This document shows, piece after piece, positions 36,726 through 49,690 of a DNA stretch of 64,000 bases. This DNA is from Marsupella aquatica (taxonomy: Eukaryota > Marchantiophyta): NCBI GenBank assembly GCA_973895155.1, contig OZ316894.1, positions 17,484,001-17,548,000 of the forward strand, given 5' to 3'. The notes beneath the pieces are model-generated. The model had not been told where the DNA came from. It ran no database searches and saw nothing but the letters and a program-made list of their open reading frames with translations. The stretch's first letter is position 1. Every line of letters starts with the position of its first letter. The position numbers were made by a program, and so were the translations under genes.

Positions 36726-39700
36726 ATGGGAGGAATGACTAGAGGTTTCGGATGCTGGGCATTCATAGCTATAATTCTTGGAGGATGGATCTTGAAATCT
36801 GGGATCACGTGGTTAGTCACACCAGTCCCAAACGGATGCATAATGACTTACATGTATCCTACCTACATTCCAATCAGCGCTCCGCCCAATATTACCTCGA
36901 GTAGGTATGGTCTTTTCAAGTATCACGAAGGATGGAAGAAAATTGACAATGAACTACATCTGCTGAAGCTATCTGGAGTTCCAGTGCTTTTTATTCCTGG
37001 GAACGGTGGCAGCTATAAGCAGGTACGATCTTTCTTCTCTCTTTGCGCATTGAGATAATTCCAGCAATAAATTAATGGGAGGCGTTAAGGGTGGGATTTG
37101 TCTTACTGTTCTTGCATTTTTAGCCTCCTTGCTGTGTGGAGGGAATTTGTAGCAGTATTGTCAACCTTACGAACCTTCCAGGCGCGCGATGTCAGAATTC
37201 GGGTCTTTGTCTTTGAAATTGTTCCCTGGTGAAGGTACCTTGGCTTTCAGAGTTGGGTAACCCCACTATTTGAACTGTTCGTGAAGGGCCCCTTGTCTGA
37301 GAGAAGGGGCAGAGCGCGCAAGGCCAATTATTGTGAAGCATCATCATTCGATGGGATCCGACAACAATTGCGCTCTATTTCGAACCGCGTTCAAAATCTT
37401 TAAATTCCTTCATGCAGTGACGCCCTTGTAGAACTTCTTATTGAGCCCAAAGACTTTCTCTGACGCTAAGAAAAACGTTTGTTACGAATAGAAATGAAAG
37501 TAAATTTAGGCGACTGTGTTACCTCATCTTGGAAATACATTTTCAGACCTCAAGCTTACCCAAACCGTCTTCTGTAAGCTATAGGGAGGAATGTGGCTGG
37601 AACGTTCTGCTGAGATTTGCTCGATCCGTAGCATTCCTAGGTTATTTTTTCTGGTTACGCCGTTGGGGTTCTCACTCTTACATTTCACACAGGTTATTTA
37701 TTGTGCGGGATAATTAGGTCATTTAATTTCGGTCAAATACGCTTCTTAAGATCGGGTGGTCTCTGCTGACCAGCTGTTTTCTGTCTGCTTGAAACATCTA
37801 GACAGTGAATTTTACGAGAGAACTCATTTGTAAGCAAGTTGTGATGTTTCCTCACCGCGAATGTTCTCTTTCACAGGTGCGGTCGATAGCCGCGGAGTCT
37901 GATAGAGCATACAATGGGGGTCCACTTGACGAGAGCTTTTTCCAGGAAGCTGGCTTCACAACACTGGAAGCTGGCTCTAACAGTGGTCAGACGTTAGGAG
38001 GCCTTCGTAAAGAGCTTCTCTACACTGCGCAAGAACAATATGCCAATAAGTTAGATTGGTTCACTGTTGACTTGGAAGAGGAGCATTCTGCTATGGATGG
38101 ACGGATTTTGGAGGAACACACTGAATATGTTGTCCACGCCATCAACAGGGTAAGTTATTTACACGACTTCTGTTTTGCACGAGATGTATGTATGGCGGGC
38201 GCGTCATTTCTTACTTGCATGTGGGACAATTGCTGTCTTTCGTACGTATAAATAAACGTTGTTTACGAACTTACGTTACGGAGAAATTTGTGAGTAGATG
38301 TGGTATTGTTGGTGTTCCGTTTGCATGAATTGGAGAAACCTCCATGTTTTGGAAAATTGGGCACGAGTGCTGCAATCTTTCTAGTGACTATCCAGAAGAG
38401 ATGGAGTCTACAGACAACTTTTTTGTGTTGAATTTTTCACCCTACGGGATTGATAGAACTTAGCCAGAAACATGCCTCGTTAAAGATCCCAAAGCTGAAT
38501 GCACTTCTTCTGTCTTGTGTGGGGACTAGTTGAGATCTGCACAAGCGCTATGAGTACGAGAGCTGGGTCTTTATATGTATATGAAACCTGCGTTTATAAG
38601 GTTAGGAGTGACCATGTGAAACTTACGGTATAAGATCACCGCGGACTCGCTGTTTGTTAAGAACGGCATTCTGGCGACCACAAGAAAGATCATTCTTGTG
38701 GATTTTTTCACAACAATTGTTATGAGCCAACTAAGATGGAAGAACTACATATGAGCACTTTATCCTTTACGCAGAGCTGCGCTCCTAAGTGACAATTTTA
38801 GTGAGGGAAATTTATCTGATTATTGTTAACTGTTGAACGAATCTCCAGGTCTATCACAAAGTCTAATTTGGAATTTTGAATAACATACAGCATGATGCAA
38901 GGAATGCCAGGAAGTTTCGAACCTGAATTGTAAAAGGTTTGAGATTTTGTGAATTCCAAGACTGGGATATATCTTGAATACTGGGAAGCCCGTATTTTTC
39001 TGAAACTTTGTCCGGCCCTAAGTTCTGGGTTGCTTCTATGTAAATCATCGGTTGTCAATATTTCTCCGAAGGTCGCAGAATTTTTCAATATGAAAAGCTG
39101 TCTCGTGTTCTTACCAATTTCAAAAAAACTGCAGATTCTTGATAGGTACAAGGAGTCCTTGGAAGCTAGGTCACTGCAGACGCAGGAGGTAGGAGATTTC
39201 TTGCCTACAAGTGTGATTCTGGTGGGCCATTCTATGGGAGGGTTTATTGCGAGAGCTGCTGTTGTTCACCCTCTACTTAGGAAGGGTGCCGTTGAGACCA
39301 TCCTTACCCTTTCAAGCCCTCATTTGTAAGTCTATCTGCGGATATAATTCTCTTCATCCTGAAACAGCACTATAGATTAGACATCTCAGAGAAGTCTAGG
39401 TTGTTTCAGTGCTTGTTGGCTTAATTAATTCCTTCAGGACCTGTTAGGCTCATTCTTTGCTTTCCATTTTGTGATTTTCAGTCACAGGGCAGCATACTGC
39501 ATGGCTTTGTGAGTTCTGCTGATAAACATCAAGTTCGTAACTTTCATTGTCACTTTGTAATCCGACAGGTTAGCACCTCTACCATTACAGCCCTCATTGG
39601 GCCATTATTATACACGAGTGAATGATGCTTGGAGAAAAGGTTACGAGATCCCTCGCACAAGAACTGGGCACTTGAAGCATAACGTCGAACCAGCTCTTAA

Positions 39701-42700
39701 TCGAGTGGTGGTGGTTTCCATTTTTGGCGGCACTCAAGATTATCAGGTACCTTTTTGCCCGAGGACGTCTGTGGTTTGTCTTCTTCTTTGGATTTTACGA
39801 TTTCCTAACTAGTTGCCTACTTAAAGTCTTAAGATTTGACCGCATCATTTACTCAGCGCAAGGGTGTTGAAGGCAGTCCTAGAGGAAATCATGTTGTATA
39901 TACAGTTTTTCTAGTATAATAACTGCTGATTATAAGTGACAGTCAGCCAAAATGGGGCAGGTTTTACCGCTGTAAGTGATTGCGAGATATGTGCTTCCAA
40001 CAAAAGAGATTGTGTTGGTTGCGTAGTTCCTTCATCTGATTTGCTTTTGCCGCATAGCACTCCTTAAGTGGGACGTGGGTCAGACGTATGTCTTCTACAT
40101 TCATCAAATCAAGTTCGATTGTGTTCTGTTGCGGATAAATCAGACAGATGGCAATCTCTTCAAACGTTCTGATCGTTTTTGCGAGGACTCGTTCAAGAGG
40201 TTGTTTGGGTGATTATCGACTAAAATGAAACGGATTACAAACTATGTAACTACTCCTGGGATTTGATATCACTGCTACTTTGTACAGGTCAGGTCGAGGT
40301 TTGCTTCCCTGGATGACATTATACCTCCAACTCATGGACTCACTGTCGGAGCTCCTGGCATGCTTAACGTGTGGCTTTCCATGGAGCATCAAAGCATCCT
40401 CTGGTGCAACCAGCTAGTAGTGCAGGTATTTCAAACCTAAATTCTTTTGCCTCCCGGTTGTCAGACTTCTCTCCCATACAGCTTGGTAATATAACTGAGA
40501 ACGTGGGAGAGGCTAATATTCACATATTCTCGTTTACAGGTATCACACACCCTTCTGCAGCTAATCGACAAGAAAACTGGGCAACCTTTTGAAAAGCCGC
40601 AGATGCGGCTGGCAGTTTTTGTAACCAAGCTAAGAAGTTCTCTGCCTCAAGTCTTTGGCTGGCTGCCGAGTACAAGCTCGCAGGGAGCCGCACGGGCCCT
40701 TCCGGAGAAAATTAAGGACTCAGGAGAATGTAGCATCACATCCCGTTTACCTTCTATTTTTGGTGGTGTGTGGAAACGGTTTTTCGTTGTTGAATCTGTT
40801 CGGAAATAATTAACGGTGGAACTATGCTTTTTCTCTTCTTGCAGTCTTATACTTAACCCATGTTTGTGCAGATGGGTCTAAAACAGAAGAGGAAAAGAGG
40901 AAATTAGCTCTCGATGATATCGAGGTGCTTAAAGAGGAAAGTGCGGTTGATGTTGCTGACGAAGGAGACGAAAGCAGTATATATGCTTGTCCCAAGTCTA
41001 CACACTGGATTGGGGAAAGCAAGGAAAAAGATCTGTATATTGATAGCCCAACCATGACAGTCCTTGCTATGGATGGAAAACGGCGCTGGCTAGACATTAA
41101 AAGGATGGTAAGCACAAAATGGTTTTCTAAGTCCAGGACTACTATGGCAGAAATGTTTCTCTAATGAAAGACTTGTCACTTCAAATTCAGACATCTGATG
41201 CCAGTTTTTGGTCGCTTTTCTAGGTTTCGAATGGGAAGAGCTGGTTTACACTCGTCACAAATTTGGCCCCGTGCACTGGAGTAACGGTGCATTTATGGCC
41301 AGAAATGGGTGGGCAGGGTGACCACAGGCTCACTGAAGTGACCATGAAGATGGTTGAACTTCCAGCTGGCCCTGCCAAAGAACAGGTAGAGAAATGGTCG
41401 AGATGCAGTATTCTGCAAATAATCAGCCAAAGTGAACCGGCTTCTTCTTTTGTTCCTGTTATGTTGCCATCATTACTTGAGGGTGTGTTGTCTCTAGTCT
41501 ATCAAGGTCTGAAATCTATTTAAAGCTCTTGCTATTCGAAACTCTCAGAGAGGTTGGGAAGGTCGCTCATGGCATTTTGGTCATGAGCTACATTTCCAAT
41601 CGAAATTTCCCCCCCATCGTTTCAGGCTTCTGCATTTGGTTATACTTACCTCTGTTCTGGAAGTTGTAATGCAGATAGAGCCAGGAGGACAGTCAGAACA
41701 GCCCCCACCTTCAGGAGTGCTTCATTTAAGTCCTCACGATCTGCAGGGATATCGATTCTTGACTGTATCTGTCGCACCTCGTCCGGTAGGTCTTATCTGC
41801 TGACAGGCGCATGATGTTTGCAAGCCATAAACACAAAAATAAGCATTTGCCTGCTGACATACATTTCTCAGTGCTGCTTCTGGCACTTTTTTTTCTAGTT
41901 TGTGAAGCGTTTTGCGACCTTTGTCTCTAGTTTCTCAAACGTAGCCTCACCTCTGGAAATAGATAAGTCGAGCTACCAGTACTTCGTTGCCTGTGCTCGG
42001 AATGACCCCGAGACTTTGGTTTTGCAGAGCATTTCAGGACGACCACCTCCAGCAGCCTCGATGGCCGTAGGTCAATTCTACAAGTCTAAAGATGGAAAAA
42101 ATGTTTTCTCTCCCTGGTGGTTCGTGTCTTCTATCTTGAAGAAGAAGGTCAACCTCCTTGCTGCTCCTGTCTGAATTTCCAGTATTTAGTACTTTTCTCG
42201 TGGAGTACTGTTACTCTTGCTCCAAGTAGATGCAGATTGGACCCGCACTGTATGAAGGGTGTTGGATCTTGATGGCATGCCTTCGTGTTATCCCGTGCTT
42301 CCATATCACGTAGAAATTTACGAGCTCTAAAAAAGCCAGGCACATCTGTTGGGCTCTTCCCAGGTTGAAGGGCGTTTTTGTAATGAAATACAATGTCTTT
42401 TGAGCACCATGCAGGGATTATTATTAAAGGAAAACCATCCCTTGGTTGCTGATATTACAATGGCCGTCAGTCTCGGAACGTTGCCCATGGTCCTGGAGAT
42501 CAATGCAACAAGTTGCGGGTCCACAGACTCGGTTTTAGCAAAACAAAAGCCAAGTGGAGCTGAACTTGACCGTGAGTTTTATCTGTGAGACGTCTGTTTC
42601 GAAGCACTGCTATTTAGAAATGCCGTTACAGTGAGCTTGATTTTGTTTTCTGAACTAAAATATATACTTTATGTCCAGAGTGACTGTTTATCCATTCCCT

Positions 42701-45618
42701 TGTTTATGTTTTTAGTGAAGTCCCATCTGGAGAAATCTTGAATGCGTGTAACATGGACCGTCAGCTGCAATACCTTGCACTCAACTTTCTCAGGCTTTGT
42801 CGTGTTTGTATGGGTAATACAGGACTATGCAAATTGCGGTGCTTCCCACCGGTAGCACTTATCTGGGATCCTTCAGGGTTAGAAGTCTTCCCCAACCTTT
42901 ACCATAATATTGTGACGGTGGATTCATCACCTGCGATGTGGGGATCTAAAACGAGTTCTGAAAGTACAACTGTGCTCCTTCTGGTGAGTTTCAGCTGCTC
43001 TAGGTGGTTTCAAGTCTATATACGTGTTTGATTTGTAGTATTTAAGCCTCTCGATGACTGTTGAGATTCCCCGACGCTGAGGTAATCGGCTTAGTGGTAT
43101 AAAATAGCCACAGATAGATTTCTCTGAAAGGAGATTGTGATGTGCAATCTCAAGAGGTAGAAGAATGAGACTGTTCGGTTTTTGTGTGGAAAGTTACAGC
43201 TAAGCTTTCTGGCTGGTACTAAGTTTATCCTCTACCGGTAGACACAGTTTGTCGTCTTATGTATCTTTTTGAGCAAGCTGACGATTTGGCTCTGATATTC
43301 GTCCAGGTTGATCCTCACTGCGAGTACCATGTTGGCATGAAAGTCTCACTTTATGCAGCTGCAAGCAGATTCCTTCTAATGCATCTATTGCAGGTCGGCA
43401 TAATTAGCTTCTCTCCTACTGCAGCGTATCTTTCCTTTTCGTTTGGGTCATGTTTCTGTGGGAGATCTTGTAGGGCCTGGGAAATGCAGGGTTCCTAAGT
43501 AATTATGAGTTGTCCTTTGGATGCAGGTCGCGGCAGTTATTGTGGCGGTCCTGTATTTCGCCATGATGAGGCAGGCTAGGGCATGGGAACTAGATGCCCC
43601 AGTGCCATCAGTTTTTGCTTGTATCGAGACCAATCTGATGGTTCCTTTCCCTTACGTGACTCTGTCGTTGGGTCCGTTGGCAGTCTACGTGATGTTGACA
43701 GTGTTTGGGACTCATGTGGTTCCGCCTCTTCTAAGTTTTGTGCTCGTGTCAAGTGTTTGTTACATCTTTGCCAATGCAGCGGTGGCCATTTTGGCTTTAG
43801 CCAGCATGGCTATCTTCTATTCGGCTGCTTTTCTGCAAGTCTTTTTAAAGCTCAGGTATAGTATATCAGAGCTAGGAGGAGAAACTTGTTATACGCTGAA
43901 ATGCATTAGGCATTAGCTTCATGCCATCCGAATAGAAACACTACAGATGAAAGAATTTTCATTCATGCTCTTTAATTGTGACATAGTAGTCATCTATTCC
44001 ATTGTGAGCTTGACAAATGTGGGCCTTTTCAGTAGTAGTAGCCCAGTCTAGTAATGTCGGAAGTAGTTTGTTTCAAAGTTCTGAGAGTAGGCACGATGGA
44101 CTAGCTGTTGCTCAAATTGGAAGCTGCAAGAGGAATCGAAGCTAATTACTTTCATTGACAGGTGGCTAAGTTGGGAGAAGCGTTGGCGTTTGCGGGGACC
44201 ACGATGGATTTTCTCTCGTGTGCCAGGAATCTCCACACTGCAGGTTTTTAATGGAACATGACCTTCTTACCATTTTACTTCAAATCAATTTTCCAGTGGC
44301 GTTACTAAGAAAGAATCTTTTGAATCCCGGTGTTGTTGTTCTCTATGTAAGCAGATCATCTGTACGCTCCCTGTCTCTTTTATCTGTGACATTTGTAATA
44401 ATCTGTAAAAATCTGCTGGGTATTCTTGCCAGGTGGTTAGGACGTTGCAGAGTAAACCTACTTTGACTGTGGCTATTGTGGCTACTGTGTTGGTGTTCTT
44501 TGTACATCCTGCTCTTGGCCTTCTTGTCCTTCTTCTTGCTCACGCATGGAACAGCCATGGTGCAATCTACAGTTATACTCTAAGGTGACCCGCATTTCTT
44601 GCTTCAGGAGCAAATATGACTATTGTCTTCTCCACCCTCTCATGCTTTATTTTGCTAATGCAACTTTTGTTAGCGCTGTTTATGGCTTTGTGAATGCTAA
44701 CACGCAAACAGTAGTCGCGAAAAGAGTAAGAGGCCAGTGTGACTAATTTCGGACCTCGTACTCTGTTTGCAGCCGTCAACAGACCAGTTTGTCCAGACAA
44801 GGGAAGAGGGTAAATTCTGTTGGCAATGGCATGGACATCTGGAGAGAGCCAGTTCTGGATGGTAGTGATGGTTCCGAGTTGAACGGTATCAGTTATGCAG
44901 AATCACAGCTTGAAGTGTTTAATCAACGCCAGGGATTGCTTATATTGCACCTCGCTGCAACTATCATGTTCATTCCGTCACTGGTGGCCTGGATCCAGGT
45001 AGACGATGAATTTTCACCACAAGATGTGATTACCCAATGCTTTAATTAATGCTTCTATCTATTTACTGCAGTAGATTTATTTCATGCAAGTCATAGACTA
45101 ACCAGGTAGTAAGTTTGAATTAAGTAGCGTTGATGGTCCAAAGTTTGCTGGCATACAGCCGCTGGTTGTAAGGCTTATTCGTAGCACTGCGTTGTCTAGC
45201 TCTCTCAATGCAAAGTATATGGTAATTTGTTGTGCTGATCGGTCGCCACTTTGATCTGTTTACTTCTGTCTTTCAGCGTCCAGGAATGGATCGGAGTTTG
45301 CCAGGGTTTTGGGACTCGTTTCTTTCCTTCGGGCTCATCCTTCATGGCCTTTACACCAGAAATGCAGATGCTAATATAGCTCTCTTCTCCAAACTTAGGT
45401 TAACAGGGTCACTACTTGAATATTCAGGTCTCAGTTTCATCTATGGGATCGCTGGTCTATACTGCTACATCTCAGGATTGGCTCTGGCTCCTTACAGGAC
45501 TTTTCATGCCATGGCATTGATTGGTTACTTAACTACTGTGTTTAGACTGTGGGCGAAACGTGTTAGAGGAAATGAGGAGCTGGGTGTGAGGAGAAGATAT
45601 TATCACAGACATGATTGA
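36726..45618 (+). CDS. PGAP1: PGAP1-like GPI inositol-deacylase
   Basis: Exons: 36726-37022, 37877-38149, 39135-39325, 39569-39746, 40288-40425, 40540-40765, 40872-41107, 41224-41385, 41675-41785, 41899-42147, 42415-42584, 42716-42983, 43307-43393, 43527-43855, 44162-44243, 44433-44584, 44773-44998, 45277-45618; about 1238 residues. A membrane segment lies at residues 10-28. The PGAP1 lipase domain follows: VLFIPGNGGSYKQ, DWFTVDLEEEHSA and the serine motif GHSMGG (Ser223). The later blocks are also recognisable: VTVLAMDGKRRWLDI, SGRPPPAASMAVGQF, FPPVALIWDPSG, VTVDSSPAMW. The C-terminal third has several hydrophobic membrane helices. Family role: removal of the inositol acyl chain from GPI anchors in the ER, needed for export of GPI proteins. 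Two uncertain points: the end of exon 6 (40762 or 40765) and a possible extra exon at 44608-44736. Confidence 0.94.
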
Positions 45619-46777
45619 TGCCCCAGGCATAGAATACTGCCTGCCGTCTAAATTCCAATGATGGAAACTTAAGATAGATATCTGATCCAAACGAGAGCAG
45701 GGGTTTGTCTGGAAAGATCCGGCTTAGATGTAAATCTTTTTGTTTGTAGCAATTCCGATGACGGTGGACTCAATTGAAGCTGAAGACCGTCCCGCCCATA
45801 GCAACATTGAGGTTCTGGGGTCACTTAGGTGAGATAAGTAGAGTTTAGAGTTAAAAAGTACAATTCTTGAAGGGCAATTTTCATACTAGCCAAATATGTG
45901 TTTGGGAGGATAGAGTTCTTCTGTCCAGTCTACGATTATGAACTAGAGCCTTTGCATCCTGATGTGAATTGTGATTCTTTCCTGAAGTCAAGAAGATTAT
46001 TCAAAAGATCCATATGGACAAAATCTATCTCGAGTTGTTGACTTCACCTTCCCAAAACAGACTGAACGCAGCTGCTTTTCCGAGTCCTGATAGCCCGATA
46101 CCAAATATTGTGGGGTGCTTCCTGAGTTCAACGTGTGATGCTTTCAACCCGAGAAGCAACAACGCGCGATTGTTGGTGGCCTTCCCGTTAAGGAAGGTAT
46201 TCAGAGATCCCAGAGCAGTATGGAATGTTTGGTGGTCTCGAACTTCATGTGTCCTCTTTCAGTTCTATCATGTTTGTATCTTTCATTGAACGTGGAGACA
46301 AAACGGGTTTTTGCGGAGGATGCTCTGAACACTGGAGGTATGTAATTTGAAGAATTTGATCAGCATATCAATGTTCAAATGACTACGGTAGATGCTTGAT
46401 TGTTGAATGTCAAAATTGGAACTTGAGTTGGAGTCTGTTCTATCTTGGGCTAAGTTTATTTTATTAGCTACGATACATCTGATTGGGGGTTACGAGTAAC
46501 GCTCCCCTATTCTTGCAATCATGAAGTTCTCCCGATTATTCGGAGGAACATCTCTCTTTCCTCAATTCTTGCGCTCCTCCGCTCAACGCCACAGCAGAGT
46601 CTTCCATTTCTCAAGCGCACATTTCAGTAACGATAAGAGTTCATGTCCGTAATGGTTCCAGATCCATTTGTTGGCCACGCTCTGGAGCTTTGGCGATCAG
46701 AACCCACCGCTTTCATATGTGCGGATCCCTTTTTTGAAGTCCTTTGGTCAGAGTCCTCCTCTAAGGGCTATTGATAA

Positions 46778-47055
46778 CATTGTCAACAATTGGAATGCGA
46801 CTGCAGTCATTCGAATTTTTTCCCCTCAATGGGCTCGAAAGCTTGTCGTGTAAATCCTGGATCAGCTTTTAAGTTCTTTGCCACTAAAGGGCTGTCGATA
46901 ACATTGTCAACAATTGGAATGCCACTGCAGTCATTCGATTTTTTTCCCTCAATGGAAATGCAACTGCAGTTATTCGAATTTTTTCCCTCAATGGGCTCAA
47001 AAAGCTTGTGGTGTGAATCTTGGATAGGCTTTTAAGTTCTTTGCCACTAAAGATG
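46778..47055 (+). repeat. Diverged tandem repeat, about 125 bp unit plus partial copy
   Basis: GATAACATTGTCAACAATTG appears near 46770 and 46890, each followed by GACTGCAGTCATTCGA (or close), TTTTTTCCC, CTCAATGG and later TTTAAGTTCTTTGCCACTAA. A third partial copy of the middle section lies at 46950-47010. Confidence 0.85.
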
Positions 47056-49120
47056 GTCTAATTGACAGTAGTGCCATGGTTATACTAAATATAAATATGT
47101 CATAGTTTTTATATAATTCTTTTATTATGTTGTTAACTTGTCATCCTTCCTAATTATAAATTGAAATATCTTTAGTGGCAATATGTGCTGAATGTATTTC
47201 CAAGTTTTTCATGTGCTCAATTGTGTTATTCCTAGCAATTTCTCATCCAAGCTTCTTATGAGCTCAATTGTGCCCTTTCTAGCCATTTATAGAAGCGGAA
47301 CTTCCTTTGGTTTCTAAAGTGTATTTTGAGATACTCGCATTTCTCTCCTAGTACAAAACACATCTTCCTCCTCCTGCATCTTGTTTACTTGAAAAATAAT
47401 GTATACACTGATACATCAGTGTTTCACATAGAAATGCTTAGAATATTTTACCAAGTTTAACAAAGACTACCTGAAACTTGGTCCCTTGAAGTTTTCCGGA
47501 ATACTTGCTGGACCCTGATTATTGTACAGACTGATACATCTGTATTTCACATAAATGCTTGGAATAGTTACTGAGATATGCATTGTAAGTGGTTAACAAG
47601 TTTTACAAACACTCCCTACCGCTTTGTCTCATTTTGCCCATTTTGCCCTGCTTAACTGAAATTTCCATAATAATTTTATATGATGCAGGAACTTGATTAT
47701 CCCTAGTGTAGTCACCAACTGCAATTGCTTCCACCCCAGCAGGGATCTTGAAGCATGTTTCTTGGAGCCCTATTTCTTAAAGTAATCAATGCTTCGCCTA
47801 CGTAAAGAAAACAGGAGAATAATATTCTAGCCTTGCCCTATTCTCAAAGTAATGAATGTTTCTTATGTATTTGTCAAAGTAATTGATGCCTCCCATAAGC
47901 CTGCTCAAACCGGGATGACCTTACAGTTCTATATCATACAAGTCCACCAGCTATTCTGGAGTTGTTGAGCTGTTTAGCTTTAAGCAATTAAATTTTCTGT
48001 CCAGGTTTGAAGAGGTCAGCCAACAAGGTGACGAGTAATCTTCGTAGCCAGAGTGGCATGACAATGGATATTATCGGTTGCTAAACGTGTTTAGCTGCAG
48101 TCCAGGCAGTGAGACATGGTTTAAAAAAAGCCAAAGGCACTTAAGAGTTTCATGTACAAAATTTGACGCAATTACAATTGTCTTGTAGACCTTGTCGTTA
48201 AAGTAAAATCAGTTATCATCTAGGCCTTCTGTAAGACCAGCCGTCCTACAAATTCTAATTTTGGTTTCTCCAGCGCTGATTTGGTCCCTGCCTGATTGCA
48301 CTCAAGAGACTTCAACCCACTCACAGCCTATACCAAAGCTAGAGAATGAGGTTGCTCCAACTTAAAACCTTCCCGAAAGGATAGTAAAAAGTTTTTAGGT
48401 CTATTATTGTATCTACATAATTTAAAAGAAAAAATTATGCTGGCGTAAGAAGAAAGTAAAGTAGCTTGTCATGTAGGGCTTCCAACTAGGAAAGATGCTA
48501 ATGTAAAGAGAAGTTCTTAATTAATCAGTCCTTTCGGAGTTGAGATGAATTTTGTATCAACCCCCTCAGAGCAACAATAAATTACTTTTAGGGGACTGGC
48601 CGGACCCTATGCCCTCTCTGCCCACTGTCTTACAAAGTGTTGACCCCACTTTTGTCCCCATGTGTCATTCTTTTAATCGACAACGTACTGTTAGATTCTA
48701 AAAAGACTATCAATCCCGTTCAAAAACATGGTGGGCCTCTCCTATTTATCTCATAATGACCTTAGTTAGCAATATGTAACTACGTAATTGACTCAAAACC
48801 ATAAACTTGGGAACTCTGCTGAGTAGTTAAAAACCATAATTTTTTTTTCTTCCGCTTCCTAGGTTTTCTGGGTTGCATGTGCCTCTTTTCAGTGCTTGTC
48901 CTCTTTGGACCTCTTTTGCTTCCCTTGATAGTACTTTAGTTGTTCCAGTTTTTGGTTAAAAGGAAAGGGGTTGGCATTATCTTTGTAGCTTGTTCTCACA
49001 CTCCTTGGACTTTTCACCCTCTTGGGAAGAGATGGCTTGGGGGATAGGTATCCTTGAATTGTGAACTATGAAATCCCAATTTATTACAACTTGAATCTAA
49101 GCATGCAAATATTATATTCT

Positions 49121-49411
49121 AACAGAGGATGGAAAAGATTAAAAAATAAATATAAACTTAGAGGGGGTCACAAATTAAAATTGAAACAAATACATAATAA
49201 AAATTCTCAATAATGCAAAGTACTGTTATTAGGTTTCTGGACAAGGTAACACTATTATGGCATTGAACAGAGGATGGAAAAGATTAAAAAATAAATATAA
49301 ACTTAGAGGGGGTCACAAATTAAAATTGAAACAAATACATAATAAAAATTCTCAATAATGCAAAGTACTGTTATTAGGTTTCTGGACAAGGTAACACTAT
49401 TATGGCATTGA
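49121..49411 (+). repeat. Perfect 145 bp tandem duplication
   Basis: AACAGAGGATGGAAAAGATT starts both copies (49121 and 49266), which run identically to ACACTATTATGGCATTG. No differences found by eye, so either very recent or an assembly artefact. Confidence 0.93.
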
Positions 49412-49569
49412 ACAAGTTCATCCTGAACTTGCTTGATTATTTTGCCCTGTAGCAAATTGAAAGGAAAAACTTCTATTGCATTATTCATCATGGCAACAAC
49501 AACTTTTTTACAATCTTTACCATGTGAAAGTAATAATGAAGCCTATGAAACTGAGTATTATTATGTGAC

Positions 49570-49690
49570 TACTAGCTCAATACCTGTACATTGCACAATA
49601 GATGTTATTGCAGAAATGATATTGCTGTTCAAATGATGTTGTTGTGCCAAAGACGTCATTTAAAAATGATGTTGTTTGCACAAAGGTCAT
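49570..49690 (-). repeat. Inverted copy of the 23 kb ACATCTTTT-type repeat
   Basis: On the minus strand this reads as a series of AACAACATCATTT/ATGACGTCTTTGGCACAACA motifs and ends in GTATTGAGCTAGTAGT, matching the end of 23030-23305. Confidence 0.55.

Noticed and set aside
46014-46289. 91-codon plus-strand frame after PGAP1
   Set aside because: No domain, no supporting neighbours; likely chance.
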